Part shown: positions 27,971 through 35,542 of the stretch, piece after piece
Position numbering within the stretch: position 1 is the stretch's first letter
How the letters are laid out: each line of letters begins with the position of its first letter
Source of the DNA: a virus
Reading direction: 5' to 3' (one strand)
DNA: 54,049 bases
IMG/VR virus record: IMGVR_UViG_3300009370_001261
Span: 1-54,049 of that record
The notes under the pieces: generated by a model
Seen by the model: the letters and a program-made list of their open reading frames with translations, nothing else
Databases searched by the model: none
What the model was told of the DNA's origin: nothing
Translations under genes and position numbers: made by a program

Positions 27971-29220
27971 TGAATATAGGATTTATAGGATTAGGAAAAC
28001 TTGGTTTACCTTGTGCATTAGCAGTGGAATCAAGAGGTCATAAGGTAGTTGGTTATGATCCTTCAGAACAAGTTAAGGATATTATTGATACTAAAAAACT
28101 TCAATATCAAGAAATATGGGCTCAAGAGTATTTAGATAAAAGTAAAATAGAAATAAAATCAATTGAAGAAGTTGTAGGAGAATCTGAAATTATTTTTGTT
28201 TCAATACAAACACCACATGAGGATGAATTTGAAGGAATAACAAGAATACCAGATGAACGAGAAGATTTTGATTATACTTATTTGAAAAAAGGTATAAAAG
28301 ATTTAGAACAAGAAATATGGCATCAACAATCTAAAAAAGTTGTTATTATTATTTCTACAGTTCTACCAGGAACAATTCGTAGAGAAATAAAACCATTTAT
28401 AGACCATAATCCATATTTTAAATTATGTTATAATCCATTTTTTATTGCTATGGGCACAACAATGAGGGATTTTTTACATCCAGAGTTTGTATTATTTGGA
28501 CACGATGATGATTGGGCCCTTAATAAATCAGAAAAATTTTATAAAACGATAACACACGCTTCTGTATATAAAACAACAGTAGAAAATGCAGAATTAATAA
28601 AAGTTTTATATAACACTTTTATATCTACAAAATTAGCATTTACAAATACGGTAATGGAAATGTGTCATAAATTACCAAATACAAATGTTGATGAGGTAAT
28701 GAACGCACTTGCAATGGGTGATGAAAGAATTATTTCATATAAGTATATGAGTGGTGGAATGGGAGATGGCGGTGGTTGCCACCCCCGTGATAATATAGCA
28801 TTAAGTTGGTTATCACGAGAATTAGATTTATCACATGATTGGTTTGATAATATTATGAAACAACGAGAAAATCAAACTGATTGGTTGGCCAATTTGGTAG
28901 AAGATCACTGTAAAGATAAGAAAATTTTGATACTTGGAAAGTCATTTAAACCAGAAACTAATATTACAACAGGAAGTCCATCTATTTTATTGAATAATAT
29001 ATTGGAAGAACGAGGACACGAGGTTTATATGTGGGATCCATATGTAGATACACATAAATTACTTACTGGTGAAGAACCAATGATTTATTTTATTGGTACA
29101 AAACATCCTGATTTTACTACTTATTCATATAATAAAGGTTCTATTATAATTGATCCTTGGAGATATATTCCAGAACAAGATAGTTGTGAAGTAATTCATG
29201 TAGGAGATAGTTTAAATTGA
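27970..29220 (+). CDS. UDP-glucose/GDP-mannose 6-dehydrogenase family protein (full length)
   Basis: 416 residues. NAD motif GFIGLGKLGLP (4-14), VSIQTPHE, STVLPGTIRREI, catalytic Cys270 in GGGCHPRDN, and a complete C-terminal domain (ILGKSFKPETNITTGSPSIL, MWDPYVD). All three domains are present, unlike the gene at 1648. Expected to make a nucleotide-uronic acid. Insertion FEGITRIPDEREDFDYTY after the TPH motif is unusual. Overlaps neighbours at both ends. Confidence 0.85.
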   Translation: MNIGFIGLGKLGLPCALAVESRGHKVVGYDPSEQVKDIIDTKKLQYQEIWAQEYLDKSKIEIKSIEEVVGESEIIFVSIQTPHEDEFEGITRIPDEREDFDYTYLKKGIKDLEQEIWHQQSKKVVIIISTVLPGTIRREIKPFIDHNPYFKLCYNPFFIAMGTTMRDFLHPEFVLFGHDDDWALNKSEKFYKTITHASVYKTTVENAELIKVLYNTFISTKLAFTNTVMEMCHKLPNTNVDEVMNALAMGDERIISYKYMSGGMGDGGGCHPRDNIALSWLSRELDLSHDWFDNIMKQRENQTDWLANLVEDHCKDKKILILGKSFKPETNITTGSPSILLNNILEERGHEVYMWDPYVDTHKLLTGEEPMIYFIGTKHPDFTTYSYNKGSIIIDPWRYIPEQDSCEVIHVGDSLN

Positions 29221-30116
29221 GAATATTAATAACAGGAGGAGCAGGTTATCTTGGTTCTAAATTAACAGAAATACTTTTAAGTCAAGAACATAATGTAATT
29301 GTATATGATAATTTATTTTTTGGTTCAGTAGGAATAATTCCATTTTTAGATAATCCAAAATATAAATTAATTAAAAATACAATAAATAATCTTGAATTGA
29401 TAGAGACTGTTATAAAGAGTGTAGATTATGTTGTTCATTTGGCAGCAATAGTAGGAGAACCAAGTTGTAAGCAATATGAAAGTTCGGTGTATAATGTAAA
29501 TACAGGAGCCACGGAATGGATTAGTAAATGTGCATATAACTATGATATACCATTATTATTTTTAAGCACTTGTAGTAATTATGGGAAAACTGATGAAGTA
29601 GTAACAGAAGATTCACTATTAGAACCACTTGGATTATATGCAGATTCTAAAATTCAGGCAGAAGAAATTGTATTAGATAACAAACAGTTGGTATTGAGAA
29701 TGTCTACATTATTTGGGGTGAGTTATAGAGTTAGATATGACATAACGATAAACGAGTTTGTATATCAGTATTATAGGGATAAATTGTTAAAAGTTTATGG
29801 TGAAGATACTTGGAGACCATATCTTCATGTTCAAGATGCCTGTAATATGATTATTCAATGTATGGAAAAAGATTTACGAGGAGTTTATAATGTAGGATTT
29901 AACGATTTAAATTATCAAAAGAAAGAAATTGTAAATACGATAGTAGATTATTTAGGTGAAGGAAAACTTGAATATGTTAAATTTGATGATCCAAGAGATT
30001 ATAAAGTTAATTTTGATAAAATACAAAAAGAATTGAAATATCAATATAAGTTTTCACTTAAAAATGGCATTCGTGAGTTATATGAAGAAATTCAACGAGG
30101 AGTTATTCTCAAATAA
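29217..30116 (+). CDS. NAD-dependent sugar epimerase (TTG start)
   Basis: 299 residues. Start is TTG overlapping the previous TGA, with TAGGAGAT about 9 bases upstream; no ATG fits and the Rossmann strand (RILITGGAGYLGSKL) begins at codon 2, so TTG is well supported. Further marks: LAAIVGEPSCK, STCSNYGK, RMSTLFGVSYRVR, RPYLHVQDACNM, YNVGFND. The catalytic Tyr/Lys is in GLYADSKIQAEE. Close relative of the gene at 15733. Last gene of the glycan cluster; the stop lies within a hairpin. Confidence 0.85.
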   Translation: MRILITGGAGYLGSKLTEILLSQEHNVIVYDNLFFGSVGIIPFLDNPKYKLIKNTINNLELIETVIKSVDYVVHLAAIVGEPSCKQYESSVYNVNTGATEWISKCAYNYDIPLLFLSTCSNYGKTDEVVTEDSLLEPLGLYADSKIQAEEIVLDNKQLVLRMSTLFGVSYRVRYDITINEFVYQYYRDKLLKVYGEDTWRPYLHVQDACNMIIQCMEKDLRGVYNVGFNDLNYQKKEIVNTIVDYLGEGKLEYVKFDDPRDYKVNFDKIQKELKYQYKFSLKNGIRELYEEIQRGVILK

Positions 30117-30135
30117 CTTCTAATATTTTCGTTTT
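30102..30135 (+). terminator. Hairpin at the end of the glycan cluster
   Basis: GTTATT (30102-30107) pairs with AATAAC (30112-30117) around CTCA, followed by a T-rich run to 30135. The stem is short and AT-rich, so termination may be weak, but it lies exactly at the last stop of the cluster and before a promoter-like motif. Confidence 0.4.
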
Positions 30136-30139
30136 CTTA

Positions 30140-30147
30140 TATTTATA
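30140..30147 (+). promoter_or_regulatory. TATTTATA promoter-like motif before gene 30178
   Basis: TATTTATA with 30 bases between it and the ATG, in a 61-base gap. The same octamer is found 29 and 33 bases before the starts at 36147 and 48099, each just after a gene-end hairpin. The downstream context TAG(TT)GATGAA..TAT...TTTAGGAG is also shared with the site at 48058. Probably the phage late-promoter core. Confidence 0.5.
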
Positions 30148-30177
30148 GTTGATGAACTATATTTAGGAGACGATAAT

Positions 30178-30615
30178 ATGATACTTGAAATTTTATTCCC
30201 ATTATTTATAATACTTTATTGGTTTTCAGAAGGAGTAACGGAAGGTTATACTTGGGCAAAACCAAAACGTAGAAATTCAAACAAACTTATTCACCCGAAT
30301 AATAAATCAAATGGCTTAATGGATTATCATGGATGGCGTGTGCTAGAACAAATAGGAATATGGGGTACAGTATTCACTTCATTTTTTTATACTTTACCGT
30401 TCCAAACCTGGTTTTTAACTGGATTGGGATCATGGCTTATTGGTACAGCAGTTTATGAAATGGCACTTAACCATGTAGATAAAGGAACAATTTACAAACC
30501 TAATACTTTTAAGTGGCACATTTGGGGATATGATATACCATGGCTAGTAGGTAAGTTTATCTGGGTTATATTTACAGTTGGTGTATTAATTTTAGGATAT
30601 GGAATAATTAGATGA
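30178..30615 (+). CDS. Integral membrane protein of unknown function
   Basis: 145 residues, strongly hydrophobic: segments near 1-18 (MILEILFPLFIILYWFSEG), about 60-82 (WGTVFTSFFYTLPFQTWFL), 82-98 and 123-143 (FIWVIFTVGVLILGYGII), so about three to four membrane spans. Preceded by TAGGAGACGATAAT. It is the first gene after the promoter-like motif and carries no capsid-targeting peptide, unlike the genes that follow. No family recognised. Confidence 0.6.
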   Translation: MILEILFPLFIILYWFSEGVTEGYTWAKPKRRNSNKLIHPNNKSNGLMDYHGWRVLEQIGIWGTVFTSFFYTLPFQTWFLTGLGSWLIGTAVYEMALNHVDKGTIYKPNTFKWHIWGYDIPWLVGKFIWVIFTVGVLILGYGIIR

Positions 30616-31601
30616 TTAAATTAAAAGATTTATTATATGAAAATAAGGCTGGTGATGTAGAGGATAAAATCCGTAAGGTATTCTTGATGGAACCGGGTAG
30701 TTTTAACACTGGTTGGAAAATGTCTAAACGACAATATAAAGGACTTATAAAAACTTTAAAAAAACAGTTTGGTAGTGTAGTAGATAAAGTTGTAAAAGAA
30801 CTTGAAAAATATAAATATATTGAACCACAAGGACCAATGATTGTTTGGAATGATAGTGTTCAAAATGATGGAACTGTTATTAGTGAGGGAGTAAATGACC
30901 CTGGTATATTCAAAGCAGTATTCCTTAGTGGAGGACCTGGAAGTGGAAAAACTTATGTTGCATCTCAATTATTCGGAATCCCCGAAAAAGTTAATGTATC
31001 ATATTCTGGACTTAAAATGGTAAATCAAGATACAGAATTAGAAAATTTTCTGAAAAAGTATTTTGGAACTGTTGATATTGATAATATGCCCGATGAATTA
31101 TTCAAACAACTTACAGATCCAACTTATGATGATTATAGTGGAATGAGAGGTCGTACAAAAGAACTTAGTAAGACTAAATTAAAAATATACACACAAGGTA
31201 GATTGGGTGTTATTATTGATGGTACTGGACATAAATTTAAAGACATAAAAGACCAAAGAGATGATTTAATAAAACTGGGATATGATACTTTTATGGTATT
31301 TGTTAATACTTCATTAGAAGTTGCACAAAAACGAAATGAAGAACGACCACGAAGATTACCGGCAAACCTTGTAGAAAAATCGTGGAAAGAAGTTCAAAAT
31401 AACATGGCATATTTCCAGGGATTATTTGGTGGTGCTAATTTTCTATTGGTTGATAATAAAAAACATTTAAGTCCAAAACAGGCACAGTCTAAATTTAATA
31501 TGTTGGTTGGTAAAGGTATTGGTAAATTTTTAAAGAAACCAATTAAGAATAAACAAGCTTTGAAATGGATTGAAAAACAAAAATTGTTGAAGAAACGATG
31601 A
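30612..31601 (+). CDS. Capsid-targeted P-loop kinase-like protein
   Basis: 329 residues. N-terminus MIKLKDLLYE with L-Y-E at the gp21-type cleavage position; a further possible site is VISE before GVNDPG (about residue 95). Walker A is SGGPGSGKT with Lys113; VVIDGTGHKF-like IIDGTGHKFKDI and VAQKRNEERPRR resemble zeta-toxin/polynucleotide-kinase enzymes (base/sugar kinases). After cleavage the mature protein would start at residue 11. Substrate unknown; the family includes polynucleotide 5'-kinases and UDP-GlcNAc kinases (zeta toxins), so it could be either a repair enzyme or an anti-host effector. Start ATGA-overlaps the previous stop. Confidence 0.7.
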   Translation: MIKLKDLLYENKAGDVEDKIRKVFLMEPGSFNTGWKMSKRQYKGLIKTLKKQFGSVVDKVVKELEKYKYIEPQGPMIVWNDSVQNDGTVISEGVNDPGIFKAVFLSGGPGSGKTYVASQLFGIPEKVNVSYSGLKMVNQDTELENFLKKYFGTVDIDNMPDELFKQLTDPTYDDYSGMRGRTKELSKTKLKIYTQGRLGVIIDGTGHKFKDIKDQRDDLIKLGYDTFMVFVNTSLEVAQKRNEERPRRLPANLVEKSWKEVQNNMAYFQGLFGGANFLLVDNKKHLSPKQAQSKFNMLVGKGIGKFLKKPIKNKQALKWIEKQKLLKKR

Positions 31602-32635
31602 TTAAATTAAAACAACTAATAAATGAAGATTGGTGGAGTGATTTAGACCAATCAGGTCAGGCAGCTTACATAAAATCTCACCCACAAAGTAAAAAGGCAC
31701 AGGATGCCAAAAAGAAAGAAAAAAAATCAGGAAAACCTAATCAACCTGGTCTTGGAACGGGTAGTAAAAATCTAACTGGTCCTAAATCAAAAGAAGATGC
31801 ATTAGGTGATAATCCAAAAAAAGAAGCAGCCATAGTTCAAGGTATAAAGGCAATGGCTTCTAAAAATAGGGGTAAACATCCTAAAGACCAAGATAAATCG
31901 GTTGATATTGGTGACAAAGAAACTACTAATTTATGTGATGTAACTGTACCAGGAACCAATATATTCTGTGCTGATAGTAAGGGAATACCACGAGCTAAAA
32001 TGCCACAATTAAAATCTAAGCCGTGGAAAAGGGGTGAAGGTGAACCTTGGGTATATAATGAAAAAACTGGACAACATGAACCTACAAAATTTGAAGAAAC
32101 GGATGAAGAATATGCACAAAGAGTTCCAGCCTCTAAATTACCACAAGACGGACAGGGAGAGGTAAATACAGAAGATGCATTTAAAAGAAATTTAGAGTCA
32201 ATTGGAGTTAAAATGTCTGAACCAAAACCTATGAGTGTTAGAGATATGAAGGCAACTCAAAATGAATTAAAACCTGCAAATGTTGCGTTTATGAGTGATG
32301 TATTAATGAATGCAACTCCACCACCACACAAAGACAAAGATGCAGAAAAAAAGTGGAAACTATCAGAGAAATTACGAGAACCTGTTATTGTTTCAAAGGA
32401 CGGATATATTTTAGACGGACATCACAGATGGGGAGCGTTAGTTGCACTTGATATTGCAAACGGTGGTAGTGGTGAAATTGAAATGAATGTAAAAATGGTT
32501 GATGCTGGAGCAGAAGAATTAGTAGAAAAGACAAATGAGTTTACACAGAAACAAGGATTGCAAACTAAACCGGCAGAGAAAAAGAAGAAGAAAGAAAGTA
32601 TAATTAGAATGGTGGATTTACTCAATGGCAGGTAA
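31598..32635 (+). CDS. Capsid-targeted ParB/Srx-like protein
   Basis: 345 residues. N-terminus MIKLKQLINE (I-N-E site) followed by DWWSDLDQSGQAAYIKSHPQ, which is paralogous to the start of the gene at 50103 (DWWSEKSVKDQAQYIKDHPA). A long low-complexity Lys/Gly/Pro linker follows (about 40-210). The C-terminal domain has PVIVSKDGYILDGHHRWGAL with DGHHRW at 273-278, the core of ParB/sulfiredoxin-type domains, which can be CTPases or DNA-nicking enzymes. The gene ends with a Lys-rich tail. Start overlaps the previous stop as ATGA. Confidence 0.65.
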   Translation: MIKLKQLINEDWWSDLDQSGQAAYIKSHPQSKKAQDAKKKEKKSGKPNQPGLGTGSKNLTGPKSKEDALGDNPKKEAAIVQGIKAMASKNRGKHPKDQDKSVDIGDKETTNLCDVTVPGTNIFCADSKGIPRAKMPQLKSKPWKRGEGEPWVYNEKTGQHEPTKFEETDEEYAQRVPASKLPQDGQGEVNTEDAFKRNLESIGVKMSEPKPMSVRDMKATQNELKPANVAFMSDVLMNATPPPHKDKDAEKKWKLSEKLREPVIVSKDGYILDGHHRWGALVALDIANGGSGEIEMNVKMVDAGAEELVEKTNEFTQKQGLQTKPAEKKKKKESIIRMVDLLNGR

Positions 32636-32945
32636 AGGCGATTGCTACGAAGTCAACGGAAGATTTGTAAGCAGGGGGCATGATAAAGATTTAGTATTAT
32701 GTCATGGACTTGCTATACTATCCACAGACGGTAAGCCATTCGGTCATGCTTGGATAGAAAAGGGAAATATGATATTAGATTTCAGTAATGGTAGAAAGAT
32801 AGTATTAGCTAAAAAGAAGTATTATGAGTTGGGTGGAATACCCGCAAATGGTAAAAAGATATATAAGTATTCAGTTGAAGAAACTATGACAAATATGTTA
32901 AAGCATGGGCATTGGGGACCTTGGGATTATAATCCACGGAGATAA
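32625..32945 (+). CDS. Small Cys/His protein, possible papain-like fold
   Basis: 106 residues with no targeting peptide. GDCYEVNGRF (Cys7), LCHGLAIL, GHAWIEKGN, ILDFSNGRKIVLAKKKYYEL place a Cys, a His in HAW and an Asp in LDFSN in the order seen in some small thiol-protease/transglutaminase-like folds. This is a pattern guess, not a family match. It overlaps the ParB-like gene by 11 bases, so the two may work together. Confidence 0.45.
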   Translation: MAGKGDCYEVNGRFVSRGHDKDLVLCHGLAILSTDGKPFGHAWIEKGNMILDFSNGRKIVLAKKKYYELGGIPANGKKIYKYSVEETMTNMLKHGHWGPWDYNPRR

Positions 32946-32948
32946 ATT

Positions 32949-33134
32949 ATGATAAAATTGAAAAAAATATTAACAGAAGCACCAAAGAAAAATAAGTGGA
33001 AGATTCAAATAGAAGTTGAAATTCCAGAAGGTAAAGGCTATCATTATTTATACAATATATTTTACGGTGGGGTGTTAAGTGGATATGAAAAACACGAAAA
33101 TTGGAAAATTAAAAAGCTGGTAATAAAACAATGA
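32949..33134 (+). CDS. Small capsid-targeted protein
   Basis: 61 residues. Begins MIKLKKILTE (L-T-E site) then APKKNKWKIQIEVEIPEGKG. The 51 residues after the predicted cut are mainly beta strands with basic and aromatic residues. No family recognised. The previous stop is three bases upstream. Confidence 0.55.
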   Translation: MIKLKKILTEAPKKNKWKIQIEVEIPEGKGYHYLYNIFYGGVLSGYEKHENWKIKKLVIKQ

Positions 33135-33397
33135 TTAAACTAAAAGATATAATAGAAGCACTTGCAAGTGGATACGCAAATAGAACAGATTTTAAAGGGC
33201 TGAAAAAGAATAGTGTAGTTAAATTGCATGATGGAACAATAGCAAAGATTTTAGAAAGAGTGGCTCCAAGAATACCACAATTTTTTGCAGTAGTAGAAAA
33301 GGTTGGCACAAAGATGAAGAATACTGCCGGTAAGAAAGCTAAAGTAGGTGATACAATTAAATTTGCAGAAGCATATATTAGAGAGAGAATAAAATGA
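33131..33397 (+). CDS. Small capsid-targeted protein
   Basis: 88 residues. Begins MIKLKDIIEA, with I-I-E at residues 7-9. The rest (KKNSVVKLHDGTIAKILERV, KKAKVGDTIKFAEAYIRERI) reads like a small SH3-like or KOW-like beta barrel, as VVKLHDGTIAKI and VGDTIKF suggest. Function unknown. Start and stop overlap its neighbours as ATGA on both sides. Confidence 0.55.
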   Translation: MIKLKDIIEALASGYANRTDFKGLKKNSVVKLHDGTIAKILERVAPRIPQFFAVVEKVGTKMKNTAGKKAKVGDTIKFAEAYIRERIK

Positions 33398-33675
33398 TTA
33401 AATTAAAAGATTTATTAACGGAAAAGAAAACTATATCTATTGATACTGCACAAGATATGAGAAAGGCAGGTTATTGGATATTAGTGTCTAATAACTTGAA
33501 GAAAGTAATTGCGGTAGATAAAGATGAAAAGAATTTAATGAATATACAAAAGCAAAATAGAGGTAAATTTAAGTTATTTGAACCATTAAAAACTATAAAA
33601 ATATCACCAGAACAACAACGTGAATACCATAGATTACATAAACTGATTTGGAAGAATAGTGGGTTCGGTGGATGA
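33394..33675 (+). CDS. Small capsid-targeted protein
   Basis: 93 residues. Begins MIKLKDLLTE (L-T-E). The following part alternates strands and helices (MRKAGYWILVSNNLKKVIAV, ISPEQQREYHRLHKLIW) with no recognised domain. The first 30 bases of the gene are nearly identical to those of the next gene. ATGA overlap on both sides. Confidence 0.55.
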   Translation: MIKLKDLLTEKKTISIDTAQDMRKAGYWILVSNNLKKVIAVDKDEKNLMNIQKQNRGKFKLFEPLKTIKISPEQQREYHRLHKLIWKNSGFGG

Positions 33676-34571
33676 TTAAACTAAAAGATTTATTAACGGA
33701 AATTTCTTGGGAAAAAACTCAACTACATATGATGAATAGTACAATGATTCCACTATCTAAAAAAGTAGTGAATATGATTGTTGGTGATGTAGATGTTCCC
33801 ACATTTCACGTTACGGATTTTAAAGGGTTAAAAGCCATAAAGAAACTTCAAGGTACATCAAAGGCATTATCCACATTTACTACAAATGCACAAAGTAATA
33901 TAGGTAATTTAGGTGGTGTAAGAACAGACGGTGGATTTCTTGTACATCTTATCGGTAAATTAAAGATAGCTTCGACTGATGACATATTCTCCCGGCCAGA
34001 TAAAACTGGTATGAGATGGGTTGGTAGTGAACCAGACCACCAATCATCCCTTACACATATTTTAAACAAAGCATCGGATAGTGATATAGGAAATAAAATA
34101 AGAGGTGGGATGTATTTTGCATTTGATAAATCATATAAAAAATTAAAGTTAAAATATACAATAGATAGGGCAATAGATAAAGTTACTCTATATAATAAAG
34201 ATGGAAGTGAATTTACTGACATTAAAAAACTATTTAACTTGTATGAAAAGGAAGTATTAAAGGTATTAAAGAAATATCAGAAACAATTAAATAAACATTT
34301 TGGAGACCCACAGCCATACAAAGGTGATTGGTATTGGAATGAATTAGTAGTTGATAAAATCATGATAGTGGATGTATTAGCATATGTGAAAGATAAGTAT
34401 TACTATGATGATGAAACATTTGAAGATGACAATATTACATTTGACGAACAAGAAAGGAGAAAGGAAATTGAACAAGCACAAAAAATGTTTGGTAGTAAAA
34501 TAGAAATAACGAATGAACCAAAAGATATAAACAAATGGATTTCCGACAGGGGAGGAGATGCATTCTTTTAG
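33672..34571 (+). CDS. Capsid-targeted protein, possible ADP-ribosyltransferase-like fold
   Basis: 299 residues. Begins MIKLKDLLTE (L-T-E) then ISWEKTQLHMM. TFHVTDFKGLKAIKKLQGTS, KALSTFTTN, GGFLVHLIGKLKI resemble the H-x-T, gl..i...q, STF order of ART-type NAD-binding folds such as those in toxins; I cannot place the catalytic Glu with confidence. The C-terminal half is acidic (DDETFEDDNITFDEQE). If an ART, it would parallel T4 Alt, a packaged ADP-ribosyltransferase. Family assignment is tentative. Confidence 0.5.
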   Translation: MIKLKDLLTEISWEKTQLHMMNSTMIPLSKKVVNMIVGDVDVPTFHVTDFKGLKAIKKLQGTSKALSTFTTNAQSNIGNLGGVRTDGGFLVHLIGKLKIASTDDIFSRPDKTGMRWVGSEPDHQSSLTHILNKASDSDIGNKIRGGMYFAFDKSYKKLKLKYTIDRAIDKVTLYNKDGSEFTDIKKLFNLYEKEVLKVLKKYQKQLNKHFGDPQPYKGDWYWNELVVDKIMIVDVLAYVKDKYYYDDETFEDDNITFDEQERRKEIEQAQKMFGSKIEITNEPKDINKWISDRGGDAFF

Positions 34572-34587
34572 AGTGGAGAATAAAATA

Positions 34588-34911
34588 ATGGCACAATTCC
34601 ACATAGACGAACCGAGAGAAATCGGAAAACAAAAAGTTAAAGTATCAAAGAAAGATATGATGATAGTGAAGGATGAATTGCAAGAGAAAGTATTACGAAA
34701 AAAGATTAGAGAGATTGTTATGCAGAATTTAACAGAATCAAAGTCAAAGTTAAAGGCAGGTAAAAATATAGTTGAAGCTGAAGTTGATTATGACGAAGAT
34801 TATATTACAATTACTTTGTATATGAATAAAAAAATAATGCAACATACCACAATTACAGTAGATGGTGGATATGTAGATACAGAAACAGCTAATGTAGTGA
34901 AGTTAAAATAA
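34588..34911 (+). CDS. Small protein with internal prohead-protease-like site
   Basis: 107 residues from ATG at 34588 (GTGGAG 10 bases upstream); an earlier in-frame start at 34558 lies inside the previous gene. VLRKKIREIVMQNLTE, about residues 35-50, is an amphipathic helix ending in L-T-E, similar in make-up to the helices preceding sites in the genes at 49721 and 51278. The rest (EAEVDYDEDYITITLYMN, TTITVDGGYVDT) is beta-rich. No family recognised. Confidence 0.5.
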   Translation: MAQFHIDEPREIGKQKVKVSKKDMMIVKDELQEKVLRKKIREIVMQNLTESKSKLKAGKNIVEAEVDYDEDYITITLYMNKKIMQHTTITVDGGYVDTETANVVKLK

Positions 34912-35015
34912 TGTTTTGGGATTTTATATTAGAAAAGTTTGATTTATTATTATTAACAGCAATAGTATTTGTAATACTATATTATGTAATGAAATTAGGT
35001 AATGATAAAACTTAA
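34911..35015 (+). CDS. Small single-pass membrane protein
   Basis: 34 codons; ATG overlaps the previous stop (TAATG) and the end overlaps the next gene by 14 bases. Product has MFWDFILEKFD then a membrane span LLLLTAIVFVILYYVM and a short polar tail. Such miniature membrane proteins are common in phage but this one has no known function. It also positions the ribosome for the next start. Confidence 0.5.
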   Translation: MFWDFILEKFDLLLLTAIVFVILYYVMKLGNDKT

Positions 35016-35499
35016 AGACCTTATAGTAGAACGAATGACTAATCAGGTATTTTTACCACGTGACAATTTTGATCCACTTAAGCTACCAAAGGGAAAACTC
35101 AAAATAACTGGAGTGAATGGATATTCGAATAAACCAATAGGTGCATTTTGGACTTCATCTTGGAGTATGAAAACATTAAGTAGTGGATGGGCAGAATGGA
35201 CTAAATGGGAAATGCCAGATTGGAATAGTGGTGATGGAGTTGTATTTGAGGTAAAAAGTGCTAAACTTTATACTATTAATAATAAGAAAGATTATGAAAA
35301 ATTAAGAGAGAAATTTCCATATGAGAGTAAAAGTTATGGCGGAGAAAATTTTTTAGATTGGCCAAAATTAAGTAAAAAGTATGATGGTATTAATGTTAAA
35401 AATCCATATGCACACCAAGCTTTACATGCTTGGGATGTAGAGAGTACAGCTTGGTTTAATATGAAACCATTAAAATTTATTGGAACTGTAGCAATATGA
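35002..35499 (+). CDS. Capsid-targeted protein, possible ADP-ribosyltransferase-like fold (second)
   Basis: 165 residues. Begins MIKLKDLIVE (I-V-E site). KPIGAFWTSSWS, SSGWAEWTKWEMPDW and FLDWPKLSKKYDGINV, then LHAWDVESTAWFNMKP, match a widespread uncharacterised pattern (KP.GLW.S...GW..W ... DW..l...YDGI ... WD.eS..WF). I associate this pattern with ART-like folds, but that is a recollection, not a computed match. The gene is followed by a vestigial MIKLK start. Confidence 0.5.
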   Translation: MIKLKDLIVERMTNQVFLPRDNFDPLKLPKGKLKITGVNGYSNKPIGAFWTSSWSMKTLSSGWAEWTKWEMPDWNSGDGVVFEVKSAKLYTINNKKDYEKLREKFPYESKSYGGENFLDWPKLSKKYDGINVKNPYAHQALHAWDVESTAWFNMKPLKFIGTVAI

Positions 35500-35513
35500 T
35501 TAAATTAAAATAA
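35496..35513 (+). pseudogene. Vestigial MIKLK gene start
   Basis: ATGATTAAATTAAAATAA encodes MIKLK and stops. It overlaps the previous TGA exactly as complete targeting-peptide genes do (ATGA seam). It looks like the left seam of a cassette whose body was deleted. Confidence 0.55.
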
Positions 35514-35542
35514 TTTTTAGATAAATAGGAGAAAAATAAGTT

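Noticed and set aside
35520-35527. GATAAATA, like the T4 late promoter box TATAAATA, before the gene at 35543
   Set aside because: It lies only 15 bases before the ATG and touches the ribosome site, so a transcript start there would leave almost no leader. ATAAATA also occurs inside coding ends (for example near 14694 and 43711), as expected in AT-rich DNA.
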